Assembly: GCA_002205965.3 (NCBI GenBank)
Contig: NADL03000866.1
Location: forward strand, 527,854 to 591,853
Length of the DNA stretch: 64,000 bases
Direction: 5' to 3'
Origin: Kappaphycus alvarezii
Taxonomy: Eukaryota; Rhodophyta; Florideophyceae; Gigartinales; Solieriaceae
Shown: positions 42,681-55,200 of the stretch, piece by piece
Numbering within the stretch: the first letter of the stretch is position 1
Layout of the letters: the number at the start of each line of letters is the position of its first letter
The notes under the pieces: model-generated
What the model saw: only the letters and a program-made list of their open reading frames with translations
What the model was told of the DNA's origin: nothing
Databases searched by the model: none
Made by a program: the position numbers and the translations under genes

Positions 42681-43874
42681 GCCCGATGGCTCGACATTTT
42701 CGCAGAATATCAGTTTGAATTTGTGTATAGACCCGGACGCAATAATCAGCCTGCCGATTACCTATCCCGCTTGAAGGACGCACTGATTCCAAATGAAAAA
42801 GCTTCGGAGGACATCGTCGGAGTCGCTGAGTTGCAGTTGCCGAACGATAACGAGTACGAAGCTAATATTTACGGACTGATCAAATTCCTCGATGGACTAG
42901 AAATGAGAAAGCTTGATCTTGAACACAGAAATTGGGTACGCAGAAATCAAAAGGCTTTTACATCGTGGAATGGGAAACTCTTCCGGCACTCTAAAGCCGG
43001 TCCCCGACTAGTGGCCCCTTTGAAAGAAAGAATGAAGATCTTGAGGACTTTCCATGATGAGCTAGGGCATTGGGATCTCGAAACAACGAAAACATTCGTA
43101 ACTGAGAGATTCTGGTGGCCCGGTATCCATAAGAACGTCTACAATTTCGTGAAAAGCTGCGACAACTGTCAAAAATTCACTCCAATACGGAAGCATAAGA
43201 CAACTCTAAGTTTTCCAGTTTCCGGTCTGTTTGAAACCTTCTCAATTGACTTCGCGGGCCCGTTCAAGGAAACTTCTTCCGGAAACAAATATCTCTTTAT
43301 AGGGGTGGAACATCTTACTGGATGGCCAATAGCAGTTGCAGCTAGGGAGGCAAATGCTGAGGTGGTACTGAGATTCATCGAAAAAGAAATAATTGAACCG
43401 TTTGGTCTTCCAAAAATGATCATCTCAGATAACGCCCTTTGTTTTACTGCAACTTCACTGCTTCGTTTATTGGAAGAGAAAGGGATTCAGCTGAAGACCG
43501 TTCTCGCATACGATCCTATGTCCAACGGGAAAGCGGAGAGGATGGTTGGAACCATCAAACGAGCAATATCGAAAACTATGTCGGAGAATGAAATCCAGTC
43601 GCAAGATGCCTTACCAAAAGTTTTATACGGCTACCGTCGAAGAAGAGGAAGAAATGGACGCTCACCATTCGAGCTAATGTACGAAAGGGCTCCTAGAATG
43701 TCACAGAGAGACATGGAAACAAATATTACCGATGAAGAGAGTAGGGAAGTCGAACTACAGGCCACCGAAGGCTGGAGATTACACCGTGCGCTAACACAGA
43801 GAAGAAAAAAGGATGCAGAGCCTCCAGTCCAAACTTTTTCAGTCGGCTCTAAAGTAATTGCAGCACACGACTAA
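42678..43874 (+). CDS. Integrase of element B
   Basis: One open frame of 398 codons covers the linker after RNase H, the HHCC finger (LGHWDLETTKTF, then CDNCQKF) and the DDE core (FSIDFAGPF, IISDNALCF, NGKAERMVG), and part of the C-terminal region. It is the only unbroken integrase core of the family in the window. It ends at KVIAAHD by a stop that follows loss of homology with A. The downstream accessory domain of A and D is therefore absent, through truncation. Confidence 0.88.
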   Translation: MARWLDIFAEYQFEFVYRPGRNNQPADYLSRLKDALIPNEKASEDIVGVAELQLPNDNEYEANIYGLIKFLDGLEMRKLDLEHRNWVRRNQKAFTSWNGKLFRHSKAGPRLVAPLKERMKILRTFHDELGHWDLETTKTFVTERFWWPGIHKNVYNFVKSCDNCQKFTPIRKHKTTLSFPVSGLFETFSIDFAGPFKETSSGNKYLFIGVEHLTGWPIAVAAREANAEVVLRFIEKEIIEPFGLPKMIISDNALCFTATSLLRLLEEKGIQLKTVLAYDPMSNGKAERMVGTIKRAISKTMSENEIQSQDALPKVLYGYRRRRGRNGRSPFELMYERAPRMSQRDMETNITDEESREVELQATEGWRLHRALTQRRKKDAEPPVQTFSVGSKVIAAHD

Positions 43875-43904
43875 GTGCCGCACGGACTTTACCATACCAC
43901 TCAA

Positions 43905-44560
43905 GAGTCGGGACCACCTGTTACATACTTTCCGGCCCCCTCCCAACTATCCCGGCACTTTCAATTTCTCCCTCCACCTCATCCTCCTCGTCCTTCTCTT
44001 CGATCTCCTCATCATTCTTGCCAGAAAAGTCACAAATAAAGGTTACTTCCTCAGTTTCCCCTTTGTTCTCCACAGCGACCGCTCACCGTTGTACACTAGT
44101 GGCTTCCACGGTTCCACCCAGTCCTCCTCTCCATACTTCTCTTCGCCTCCTCTCCCTCCTTTTCTTCTATCTCCTCTTCTTCTACCCCTCTTCTTCTACC
44201 TTTTCTTCTTCTACCTCCTCCTCTTCTACCTCCTCCTCTGCATTTTCTGCTATCCGAAGCAGTGCAGGCGGACCCAATTTTGAACGCATTGCCGGTCCAT
44301 TTTCCTACGGTAGTCACCTTAATTGGTTGGTCCATTGGCCACCAGGGCCAGGGAGTTGAGAAAGCGGCCGCCTCAGGATGACCTGGTGATCGTGAGGGAC
44401 GGGCGGAGGTTGGTCATGTTGAGGGCAAAAAAAGGGGAGATCCGATGGAGTATTTGGCGGCGGGGGTTTTCCTCAACGACGTCGATTTCGAACTTTAAAT
44501 AGGGCGACGTCTTCGGAACGTTTCAGGGTCTTGGACGAAATAAAAAATTTGAGGTCCATC
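43905..44560 (-). pseudogene. Acidic-ORF LTR fragment, type 2, copy 2
   Basis: The minus strand carries the TATTTAAA box at 44,494-44,501, an ATG at 44,417 (77 bp downstream) and decayed type-2 acidic coding sequence to the conserved C-terminal motif (QVVPTLE at about 43,905-43,930, preceded by a stop). The Glu tract is a coding microsatellite of CTTCTACCTCCTC-like units at 44,155-44,250. Orientation is opposite to element B, to which it is directly joined. The U5 side of the LTR is missing. Confidence 0.65.
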
Positions 44561-44564
44561 CCGC

Positions 44565-45100
44565 GGCTTTTAATTTGGATGCAATCAAGGCAATAACTAA
44601 AAATCCGCTCGATAAAATATCGGAACTGAAGTTGGAGGACGAAGCGGATCACGAGTCGAAAGATATATTTTTCGCAAAGGGAGTACCGAAATTCTCAAAG
44701 AAAAATAGAAATGTAGTTGCACAGTGAATTTGGGTTCATGGAGGAAAATTCATTACATTCATGTTTTTGCTCGTGAAAGAAATTGATGGGAAGAGCTGCT
44801 TTTGAAAACTCACAGGGAAGTAAAAGACAGGAGTTTGTGGGGAGGACAGCTCTCCTACAGAAGGGGCCGTTTTTTAGAATTATGGTCAAAAGCGGTTTTG
44901 AGAAATTGCCGTTACGCCTCTTCTGATCACTGCGCTGATCAATACAGCTGCATAATGGTATATTTAAAATCTCGATACTCTCCAACGATATCTCTAGAAA
45001 GGTTTTTTGAGTAACTTTTTCATTCTCCGACATTCCCAATTACTCAAGAGTTTCCAACATTTCGAATCGGCTGAGTCGTGGCTGAGCTGTGCCTTCTTCT
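44565..45100. other. No gene recognised
   Basis: A 114-codon minus-strand ORF (44,695-45,039) has no motif and AT-rich composition; I treat it as chance. Confidence 0.35.
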
Positions 45101-45131
45101 TTCTTGACGTCCACAAGTGCGTTTCCCATGA

Positions 45132-45389
45132 CTACAGTGTTTTCTGCTACCGCTGACCAAGGCTCCAAGCCTGCTTCCTCCGCTCTCAATGATGGAAGTG
45201 TCCCTCTTTCTGGCTTCGCGCCGCCAGAGACTGCGCCGATCGAGCGTTGAGCTGCTTAGTCTCCCGCAAAAGCGCCGGAAGCAATTGAATATGGCGCGAT
45301 ATCTTCCAGTGGTCCATGGCAGCGTGGGTGGCGCTAAAATAGATCGGGCGGGTAGCGGCGGGGGCGATTGGGACGCGGTAGGCCTTTAA
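45132..45389 (+). CDS. Unassigned short ORFs
   Basis: A 40-codon ORF from ATG 45,132 (MTTVFSATADQGSKPASSAL) has coding-like composition and resembles the start of a retroelement gag. It overlaps another frame of 66 codons (45,189-45,389) rich in Arg and Gly. Neither shows a domain I recognise. They may be one frameshifted gene start. Confidence 0.2.
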   Translation, partial: LQCFLLPLTKAPSLLPPLSMMEVSLFLASRRQRLRRSSVELLSLPQKRRKQLNMARYLPVVHGSVGGAKIDRAGSGGGDWDAVGL

Positions 45390-45520
45390 GAGGTCGGGGT
45401 CAAGGGCGGAGTCGTGGAAATGGCGGAAAGGTAACTCCTGGCGTTGATTAGAGGGAAGGATGGATATTCCAGTCTACCATGAGCATTTCATTGATTCTTG
45501 AGAAATACTTTACTGACAGA

Positions 45521-45825
45521 GTGACCCATTCACAAGCGAACTTCCATTACAGAACCGCCGTAAGGAAGAATTCACTGCAGTGTTCTGTTCTAGGGATTGC
45601 TCCCACAAGGTGCGGGATAGTTGCCCTCCTCATGAAGCTCTTTCTGGAACAGTTGATGCAGAGGCTGACTCAGGTTGTAAGGCTTCGAGATGCGAGCACG
45701 GACCATATTGGACATGTATCGCTTTATGGCTTTCTTGCTGTTGTCGCATACCTCTGGTTCAGTTTTTTGGAAAATTATCTACGTGCTTCGAAATATTGAA
45801 AGTGCTACTACATCCATTTGAATGA
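45521..45825 (+). CDS. Unassigned Cys-rich ORF
   Basis: About 100 codons are open from after a stop near 45,520. It shows a first Cys cluster (CSRDCSHKVRDSC) and a second with hydrophobic character (CEHGPYWTCIALWLSCCC). This could be a membrane-associated zinc-binding protein or chance. A competing frame (45,479-45,799) has a hydrophobic C-terminus. No homologue is recognised. Confidence 0.2.
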
Positions 45826-46059
45826 CATGATTTATAGCTGATAACATCATCGTGCACTGACCGACTGGCAGGGGTACGGACGTGGAGAACGGACAGAATG
45901 CACAGCGCGACCAGACACCGTAGCTATCGGAATTAGAGCAACTAGGTTTTAATCAGACAAGGAAGCTGTACTTCATTCCTCTTGACCCACTTGTGAAACT
46001 CGATGGAGATATTTTTTGGAGAAGGGTGATAAAGATAAATAGATGAGAGAAGAGAAAAT

Positions 46060-46440
46060 CGGATCCAATTAACCCAAGAAGGAGGTGTTGCAAGCGACAA
46101 AAATGCTACCATAGTATAGTTGAGCGAACAAAGAGAGGCGAGTAGGGCCGATTGGAGGGCCAAAAGTGAGTATAAGGGGACAGGGGCTTCCAGTCATGCT
46201 CTGTTACCAGCATAAAAAACGGTTTCTGGGTCTGAAACTGACTCTCAACTTCCTAAATATTTGGGATCTGACTTGAAGCTGCCACCGTTCTTGATCTACA
46301 CAAGAAGAAGCAGTTTACTCACCTTAGTTAGACTTTTGGCTACCCTAAAGTCTCAAACAAACATAATCTTTACTGCAAAATCCATCAAATGGAATCTTAT
46401 GGACGAGAAAAACTATGGGCAGGTACTATTAGGATGACTA
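46060..46440 (-). repeat. Diverged gypsy LTR relic
   Basis: Plus-strand blocks match the LTR in order: aagaaggaggtgttgcaagc, ggtctgaaactgactctcaa, gcagtttactcacctta and gacttttggctaccctaaag. The sense TATA is lost (TTAGTTAG). There are no recognisable ends and no coding sequence. Confidence 0.7.
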
Positions 46441-46469
46441 TCAATATTTTCTCCTCACAATCTTAATCC

Positions 46470-47190
46470 ACGCGGCTGAGAGTGCCTTGTGCGGGACAAG
46501 TCGTCAATGGCTAACATCCAATAACTTCCCTTGCAGGACTCGCTCAATGCCAGTGAGCAGGCGTGGAAAATGACCACATTTAATTTGAATGACTGCGCAG
46601 AGTTTATTATTCAAGTTTCACGTACTGTTACTCTAAATGGTTCAATGACTTTTCATGTTGCACTTTTGTTTGAACACAACTTCATAGGACTCGCAACCTT
46701 AGCACCACTCGCATCAAACAGACACCAGTCATCCTGTGCAGATTGGATATATCTTCCAAGAGTAAAACACCCAAACCACTCCCCCTCCGCAGCCTGATGA
46801 TATCTTTCAAGCATTAGAAAACTCAAAGCGTTCCCTTGCCCTTCATGTGGATCTTTGTTGGTGCCGCAGTGTTCTGTTTTATCTGTATCAAACTACCTGG
46901 GCCTTTCTACTAGTCTAAACGGAGATACGATTTGTATCCACTATAAATCCTAGTTTCACCCAAGCCGAGTTTCTGATGGGGGGAACGTTTGGGTGTTTTA
47001 CTCTTGGAAGATATATCCGATCTATCCCATGGTTTTCCAGACAACCACAATGGACTCAAAAAGGGTATACCGACACAGTAATGGGGAAAGAACTACGCTC
47101 CCTAAAATGCTACCTTCAGGCCAGCCATCAAGCAGGCCGCATTGGACATGACGGCTGCTGCAGCGCGCCTTTGCATCAAAACCCCTGATG
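46470..47190 (+). repeat. R3 fragment, spacer and R5 repeat copy 2
   Basis: 46,470-46,570 resembles R3 (gcgggacaagtcgtc, then ctcaatgccagtgagcagg). 46,970-47,130 is the second R5 copy, and it runs straight into an R3 end block (ccgcattggacat at 47,130-47,150), which suggests R5 and R3 belong to one larger element. The spacer between has no gene I recognise. Confidence 0.45.
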
Positions 47191-47295
47191 TGCAAACAGT
47201 TTCTGACGTGAATTTAAATAATTATGCAATTCGAGCAGCCCATTTCCAAAATAATTTCAGTAGAGTAAAAAGGTTAGTTTAAGAGTCGAACATAT

Positions 47296-48016
47296 TGATA
47301 GGGATAAATCGGCGGGGGAAGAGATCCTCAGAACCAATTAACCTGAGAAGAAGGTGTTGCAAGCAACAAAAGTGCTACCGTGGTATTGTTGAACGAACAA
47401 AAAGGGAGTGTATATAGAAGAGAGTTGAGAAAGCTACAAGCAAGTATAAAGGGGCCGGCTCTACCACCGACGGTTAGTGACTAGCGTAAAATAAATTCTT
47501 CTTGGGTCTGAAGTTGACTCTCAACTTCCTACTACTCGGGAATTGGCTTGAAGTTGTCTGCCAACTTGCTTCACCTCCACTAAAGGAAGCAGTTTACTCG
47601 GCTTATATAGACTTTTGGCTACCCCAGAAGTCTCAAACAAACATACTAATAACCATAAAATGAATTCACGGGAATCGTGTGAACCAGAGAGACTATTAGA
47701 AGATATTTTCTTAACGTAAATATCTAGGTGCCATACCTATGCCAGCCACCAATCGGCCAGGGGTGGGAATAGATGTGGCCATTGTATAGACCTTTCAGAG
47801 TCACTTGTAGTATCACCCACAACTTGGAACTGTACTGACATCTACTATGACAGCGTGTCCTAAAATGAAAAAAATCAACCGATGAATTTGCCAAACTCAC
47901 CCAAATTAAAAATATCTTGCAAATTCAAAAACTGTAAAAACATCTTCCCAATTCCGATACTGTATACAATTATGGTCCTCATCTAGATTTTTTTGTGTGC
48001 GAATTTGCGCACATCA
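47296..48016 (-). repeat. Gypsy LTR, 721 bp, with attached accessory-domain remnant
   Basis: It is a full-length short-type LTR, TGATAGGG at 47,296 to GCGCACATCA at 48,016 on the plus strand. It is followed by a purine-rich tract in sense (48,017-48,029) and then coding sequence, as expected for a 3' LTR. It is slightly more diverged than the LTRs of A. Confidence 0.9.
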
Positions 48017-48052
48017 CGCCCTCCCGCTCAAGACGAACGTCCCGACTCGTCT

Positions 48053-49015
48053 TCAATGCTCTTGTTGTTCTTGTGGGAGTTCTATCCATTCATAAGGAAG
48101 AGTATAGGGTTCACTGTAAGGATATGATAGTAGCTCATTTCTAATATGATGAGAGAGTGTGCACCGTGCGATGACCGGCTCATCTCCTTGGTCAAGAGTT
48201 TCGTAGATTCGGCGTATGGTTTCATAGTGTTCTCTAATGAGCTCTTCCCGTTTCACTTCTCCAAACCTTCCAAATGTGAGTTAATAAACGTAGCTTGCAA
48301 ACTTTTCTGGAAACAGGTCCAGAAACGGGTATCTGAAGGAGAAAAAAACTCGCAACATAAGGACTGGGTCCTCAAGAGTAAGGTGCGCCCCGTGAATGGT
48401 CTGGAAGCATATGCAAATACTAATGGCAAAAAAGGAAATTACTTTCGCTTCTCGAGGGTCTTCTGTCATTTCACGAAGCCAACGTCTAATTGGTAGCCGT
48501 CCAATATTTAAGGATGCATAGTTTCCCCCTGGGAGACTAGGCGGTGTTTGAGGTGATCTTCTTGGCGATCTTCCTCGCTGCTCCCGACGCCTTGCCCTCT
48601 TTGATGATCCACCCTGGTCACTTGATGGTCCAGCTCGTATCATCATCACGGTCTCGGGAGGATCTTGGTCTTCAGCTGAGGTTTTGTTTCTGAGCGGAGC
48701 AATGTAAGGTTCCCATAGAGGATACGGGACCAGTCCATATTCCATATCAGGGGGCAAGCTGTAACCTATCAGTCGCACATCTTGGTTGTTCTTGAGAAAT
48801 ACGTAAACCGGACGGATAATGTTCAGATATGTTTGCGACAAGTCTCCGATAGCTACCATTCCATACCTTCCTATAGAGTAATGATATATGACATCCACAA
48901 ACTCTGGACCTGCTTCCATGAACCTTCCGTTTTGAAATGAGAATAGAACTATGATTAATAGTCGGAAATCTTCTTGAGGTAGCAATGGTCCGTTCAACGT
49001 ACGAAAACATAACAC
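48053..49015 (-). pseudogene. Duplicated accessory domain, truncated and mosaic copy
   Basis: Domain 1 (49,015 to about 48,690) is very close to element A (CFRTLNGPLLPQEDFRLLI). After EPYIAP the Arg/Ser/Pro-rich linker is largely unrelated, and domain 2 (ICICFQTIHGAHL, then PEKFASYVY) is much more diverged. A frame change near 48,270 separates domain 2 from its end (RNELLSYPYSEPY). Homology to A ends at 49,013, before the integrase. The conserved positions in domain 2 are the same ones shared by both domains of A, which supports a real folded unit. Confidence 0.7.
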
Positions 49016-49020
49016 ATATG

Positions 49021-49240
49021 CTCAGTAAGCAACGTAAAATAAATGCTTCTTAGCCCAGAAGTCCATTTTCAACTTCTTGACTACCTGGTTATTCACTTGA
49101 ATTTGTCTTGAATATGTCTCATAACTTGCTTTCCCTTTCTTAGAGAAAGAAGTTTACTCAGCTCACACAGACTTCTTTGATAGCCCTAACTGGCCTCCTT
49201 TGTATACCTAAATATAATGTCTCTCCTGAAGGGATCATTC
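49021..49240 (-). repeat. Diverged gypsy LTR relic
   Basis: It contains order-preserving blocks (gctcagtaagc, cttcttagcccagaagtcc, tttcaacttcttgactacc, gaagtttactcagctcac). The second arm of the hairpin is weakened and the TATA box is lost. It abuts the truncated accessory ORF. Confidence 0.55.
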
Positions 49241-49244
49241 TTAC

Positions 49245-52200
49245 TGCAAAAAGTCATCGAAAGCTGCTTATCTCATCTCTTTGGTTCGGCAGTAAGCTTC
49301 GATCACGATAAATCGCAAAAATGGAAAAAGGGGTAAGCTCGGATAATTATATTTTATACTGTATTAGATTATACCTTTTCTCCAATAATTCTAACAAAGC
49401 AGCGAAAACGCGTCCCTGAGGATGTGCGACAAGCTTATAATATGTAATCTTCAGCTATTCGAGCTAAAACAATTGGACAGAACTGTTCAGCATTGAATAC
49501 ACTGACTAATTCAGTATATTTGGTATTTTCCGATTGAATAAGAAAGAAATTTTTATTATTGTAAGCATATAAGGCCCTGTAATGACAAGGGCATAGAGTT
49601 CAGTAGTACTCAACTTTCAGAAACAGTGTTTTGAAAGTCTGTTTTGTAACCTTACCTTATTCTAAATAACGTTCACAAGCGCAAATAGTGAAGTTATGAG
49701 GTATTACTGAGCGAAAAATAAAAACTTAGTAGATTTTCTTTCAAAATATGCGCAGTGGAATTCGGACGGATCCTCTAGATCGTATGCTAGCGAATCACAT
49801 ATCATATCATCGAGTAAAGTGCGTTTGCTAACGTATATAGTCAGAGTAATTCTTAGCATTTACGAATCTAAATTTGTGAAAACATTCAATGAAGGCAAAA
49901 ATTATTTTCTGGTGCGTCCCTTGTGCCCGTAAAAGGATAAGAATCTGACAGGTTTTTGGGAGAAAGAAGTAAACTGGGGGTTATAAAATGATAACTTGGG
50001 CTAACTCTATCTTGAAAAAGTGGACCATGGCAGATTTCTGTAGAACGGCCCTTTCTTAGCTTGCAAACCGAAATTAATTTTCCATAGTAATTTATTAAAA
50101 TAAAAAAAGCTTTTTCAATTTGACTGTCATCTCACTTACTCAATAAACGAGTAAAATTCAAGATATTTCGTGAAATCCTCTCTATTAGCCACTCGAAGTA
50201 AAGGAGAGCTCCACTTTCTTCCCTATGAGGTACAACTGGGGCTATTTTAAAACAATATCTACTTCTAGAGCCTCTCAAGTACTGAAGAGTAATTATTAAA
50301 GGACATTTGAACAATATCGTAGCCAATGGCAATGAAATTAAGTCTATGAATGAAGAAGTTGCAGTACATAATCCGATTAGAACCAAAAACTCTGAAAATG
50401 CTGTTGGTTGTGCGAAATATGTGGACCTGTTGCTTCAAATATTGATCAATTTCATTCGGGTCAATATTTTTGAAATAATGGGTTTTCTTATGTTTACGTA
50501 AGATAATTGACTCGATGTGATTAGTTTCTAGAAAACAATGGTATAAATTTCATCACATGAGAATGCAGCACTTTAATATTAGTTTATAGTTCGAATTTGA
50601 GGACAAAAATATATCGTGTTAAGTATTGAACAGACACTGATGAGTCCTTGGTACCTGTTATTTCTACAGTTACCGATTTAAAAAAATCTGTGCAGCTTCT
50701 AGTGCTTAGATTTTCAGGGTCCAGTAGATCAAGATCATATGCATCCCCCCACATCTTGCAGAAAGGATTGAAGACGTATAATGACTTCTATCCCAAGGAA
50801 CTTAGAAAATTTTGTCCCTTCCATGAGGAAGAAAGAATTTAGATCCAATTCAAAGAGGATGCAAAAATAGAAGAAAGAAAAGTCTTTAGAGAGGTTTTGC
50901 AAAGAGATGTAATAAGTGTGAACCTTGTTACTAAGGCTACAAGAAAAATATTTCAGGACAAAATGTAGGCCCTTGGGACTAATTCCATTTTTGAATTATA
51001 AATGTTTTTTCTGTGTACCGTGGTGAAAACGGAGCTTCGATTAATATTTATGTGGGTAACGCTTATCCTTGCCGCAGAAGTGTAGAATATTAAGTAAATT
51101 TAAATAAATAGATAATTCATTAATGTTAATTTAAAATTCGGTTATCGCTTGGTAATTTTATGAAGAATTGCTTCCATTTATGAACTTTCAAAAACTTCAC
51201 TTGCACTTCATATTTATGCTCTCTTTACTTATCGCAAAAATGAAAAAACAGGCTTCTTAGTTTTGGTAATAACACGTTTTCAGGAAGGAAATGACATAAA
51301 ACTATCTTTCTGTACTAAATTATCTTTTGGAACAAGAAACTGAAAGATAAAGAAAAATTGATACCGTAGTATTATTAATATTTTGGAGGCATCATTTTTT
51401 GTATATCTTCGTGAGAGCTTTTCTGCAGTGACTTTAGAAAAGTTCCTGAAAATTATTACTTTTCCTATTACTATTACAGTTGTCCCGTTCAAGGTGACTA
51501 TACTCATGGAAGTGAAGGTTAAGAGAGGCTATTGAAGGAACAATTTTTTCTTGTTTTGTTCCCAATTACAACAACAAAGGTTCGAGGAAGATGTATCCGA
51601 ACGTGCCATGAATCTTACTTAATTGAACCAAAATCTTAGTTTTCATTTAACTGAAGAAGAAGGCTTTTTATATCAACGAAAGAAAATTTTAGGACAATCT
51701 TAATTATAAATTTACACGCAAATCCTTCTTTTGCACGTATCTCATGTTTCAAAAAAGAGAGTCGTCGGTGCCTTTGCGAACAATTATAATCTTATTCAAG
51801 AGTACCAGTGGCTTCTTTGTACCAAAAATTTCAGTGACACTCTGCGAAGTGTTGAGGTCCTGGAGGAGAGCTGCTAGAATTTGATGAAATCCAATTATGT
51901 AAAAGCACAGATACTCATATAAATTCATTCAATTTTCATTCGGTAAATTTTCATCAAAGACTCTTAGCAGCTTTAAGTATATTATTTATGGTAAACGTAG
52001 TACGACTATAATGAATATCTTGTCTTTTACTTCTAGATCATCTGTACCTTAATAAGCGTACAGGTCTTTGCCACAAACTTGAACAACTTACAGCCAAATG
52101 AACGCTGGCAACAATTTATTTTATCCGAAATGTTTTACGAAACCAAAGAATAAGTGCTGATAGTTCTAAAAAAATTCAAAAAGTATGAAAATATTCCCAC

Positions 52201-55200
52201 TAAAACTAAATATAGAATAAACTATGGCATATATGTTGTTCATGAATTATAAATTCACATTTACTGGAATATTTGTGGAGTAACTCTGTGACCGAACCTT
52301 TTCAATAGGAATTTTTGACAATTAAAAACAGAAAACAAAAATCCCCCGGGGTATATCAATCAAGAAATGACGATAGATTTGAATCCATGGCCAAAAAAGT
52401 GAAATAAATATTCAATCTTTCCGTTTCCTCGTACAAATCATATTTAAAGTACAACTTATTAAGCTTGATGACTGCTTCAAATTTCCCTGAAATTTTAGCT
52501 AGCACTTTAATTCTATTTTATTCAAGTAGGTACTATAATCATGAAAAGTTCCACTGGATCAGCTCACGAAGACTGACTTGTGATAAACGGTATACTGCAA
52601 AATATGCAAAAGGATTAAAAAACGATGAAGAGCAGAAAATAATGGCAACTTAATCCACCAAATGTGAATCAAGTATTTGAATGTGAGAGTGATTCACATA
52701 GACTGAGACCTAAGAATTGAAAAGCCTTTAATATTTCAGAAGGTGTAAAGTCACGAACTATCCTAGTATATTGCAGCTAATTAATGATAAAAAAATACGT
52801 AACTAGGTCAAGACTAGCATCATGATGTCCCTCTGGGAACAAATTGCATCTAAATTTTGAAACCCCGACCTCGCCAAGGTTCTTTAGGGAAATTAGAACT
52901 TCGTAGAAATTTTTCCTCCCATAAAGGAGTTGTAAACGTTTTTAACCAGTAAAAGTCAAGTTGAAAAAATTTAAAAGAAACTGTACCTGTCAAGAATATA
53001 CTTTCAGAATATACAAATGATGTCGTTCCGTTAATTTTCCATACTCTAGAATCTATCACATTCTGTTTTTTGAAGAAAGAATAATTTAGTACCAGACAAT
53101 TTTCGTTACATCTCTGCCGAAAATTCTTTATTATTGGAAATAATTTTGTGACAAATATATTCCTCAGACACTGGAATTTAGGCTCGTTCTCCAGATTATC
53201 TGCTTTTTGAAATAAAATTAGCACTAGAGTTCCATTTTATTTTGCACCAGAGTTTCCTTTATACCAGCAGTTTTGAATTTAATGTGATAAAATTAATCAG
53301 GAAGTCATGTAACGTAATGAACGTAATTAAATATTAATTAAGCCAAATCTGCCCTTTTAAATGTTGCACTAAAATAAAATTATTGATCACCTATTATTAG
53401 GCTGTTAAGTATGCCAAATATAAGTTTTGAAACATTTTCTGCAGAAACTTTAGGTCTTGTTGCCGATAAAATCTTTGAAATCGCATCATAAGACCATACC
53501 ATGTGTCTGAAACAACCTATAGACAATTTATTATCAGCATTGTTCTGGAGCGATTTGTTTAAATAAAGTAATTACAAGCCCAAGTCCTGATCTTTTCGTT
53601 TACCTCAAAAGAAACTACATAGATAGATTACATACGAAAGGACACAAAAGAGACAATCCCTCGCTTGAAGAAGAATTTAAATATTTTTTATAACTTTTAC
53701 ATCCTTTTAATGCATGGAATGACTAGTTTTGATGTGTTTAGAATTTACGAAGAATAAATTATGTATGTTTGAAAGTAACACATCTCAGATAAATTTAAAG
53801 AAAATCCGACCCTAAATGTATTGAAAATTCTAATTAGTATTTTAGTCGAAACTAAGGCTTTTTTCTATATTTTAGGAGGTTGTTTATTCTTATAAGTTAT
53901 GTTAAGCTTACTTTAAAAATAAAAAAGGTAAGGCACAAATCACTTTCCATTATGTTTTAAAAACGTCTAGGACCAAAAATATACAGTTCTGCTTTGACTC
54001 TATTGAAATAGCTCACAAAATTTAATAATACTTTCGATGTGAGGAAGATGTCACTGAGTTTTTCTAATACGCTAAGTTGGGTGCATATTTTTTGCGTGAT
54101 AACTAGTTTAGTTTTAATTACGAAAAGAGGTATTAAAATGGCCAATACAGTGTATTGAAAAGTTTCTCTGAAACTTTCAATGACGCAAATATTTAGACAA
54201 CTAAATGTGCGAAAAAAATTGGAAAGTTACTTATTGAATTTGACGATTTTTTGTTTCGTTTCTTCTAGATACATGAACTTTTTCCCAAATGTTTTTATTT
54301 TTATGTGAAAAATCTCTTTGGAATATTCAAGGTGTGACTATATCCTTACTCCTTTGATCTCATAATTTGATTTTGTATGCCAGTACCACCGTACTCAGAA
54401 ATTATTTTCTGCACAAAGCTCCGAATTTTTACAATAATTCAATCTACTGGGATTCGTCTGCTTTCCTTAGCTTAACTTCCTTTCCCGATCTTAAAATAAT
54501 AAATAAAATATTTAATCTTTAATAATGAGCTCATTATCTGAAAAGTTCTAAATTACCGCATTTTAAAAAATACAATGGAAAATGGGAAAATTGGGTTTCT
54601 GGTTCTATTTATTTCATATATGAAAGCTCTGCATTTCCGAAAAAAGGAATAATAATTTGAAATAATCACAATTTGGAAACACTTCTCCAAAATGTTAAAA
54701 CTTCATTTCAAATTTCAGGTATTGTAAGAGTATTACTTCAATAAAAAAAGGAGAAAATTTTTCAAATCTATTAATTGACTGGTCTCCAACACAATTTTTA
54801 AAAAATACTTGAAGTATTTTCAAGCCAATTAATAGACTCATAGTACCATAATGTATTGTAAAGATTGATTACTTATACTAAAAAACGTAGCGATTTTCAT
54901 AGGTAGCTTTCCAACTAATTTTCAGTATAGCGGATCATATTAGTCTTAAAAAACGTTAAACACTGCCTATTACAACAATTAGGACATCAAAAAGCCTGAA
55001 AATAGACATTTTGAGTAAATTGTTGACGATATGTATGAAATTATTTCGAAATCACCCATACGGTGATAGCTACCTAGCTGAGTATAAACCTCTTCTGGAA
55101 ATCTTCGAAAATACTGTAAATAAACTAATTTTTACTAGGATCATGGTATGTTTTATTCGACAATTACTGAGAGTAGCTTCTAATCTGCAGGCTCAAATAC

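Larger units (their letters stand above)
38439..43875 (+). mobile_element. Ty3/gypsy LTR retrotransposon, element B (3'-truncated)
   Basis: It has a 5' LTR of 716 bp, a candidate primer site, gag, protease, RT-RNase H and integrase in the same order as element A, with very high nucleotide similarity, on the plus strand. Homology to A stops near 43,860, inside the integrase C-terminal region. The duplicated accessory domain and 3' LTR are missing, and an inverted fragment of an acidic-ORF LTR follows. Frameshifts at about 39,730, 41,668, 42,170, 42,545 and 42,655 inactivate it. Confidence 0.92.

Noticed and set aside
52850-53224. 124-codon minus-strand ORF in the AT-rich region
   Set aside because: Composition follows local AT bias, there is no motif, and nothing nearby suggests a gene.
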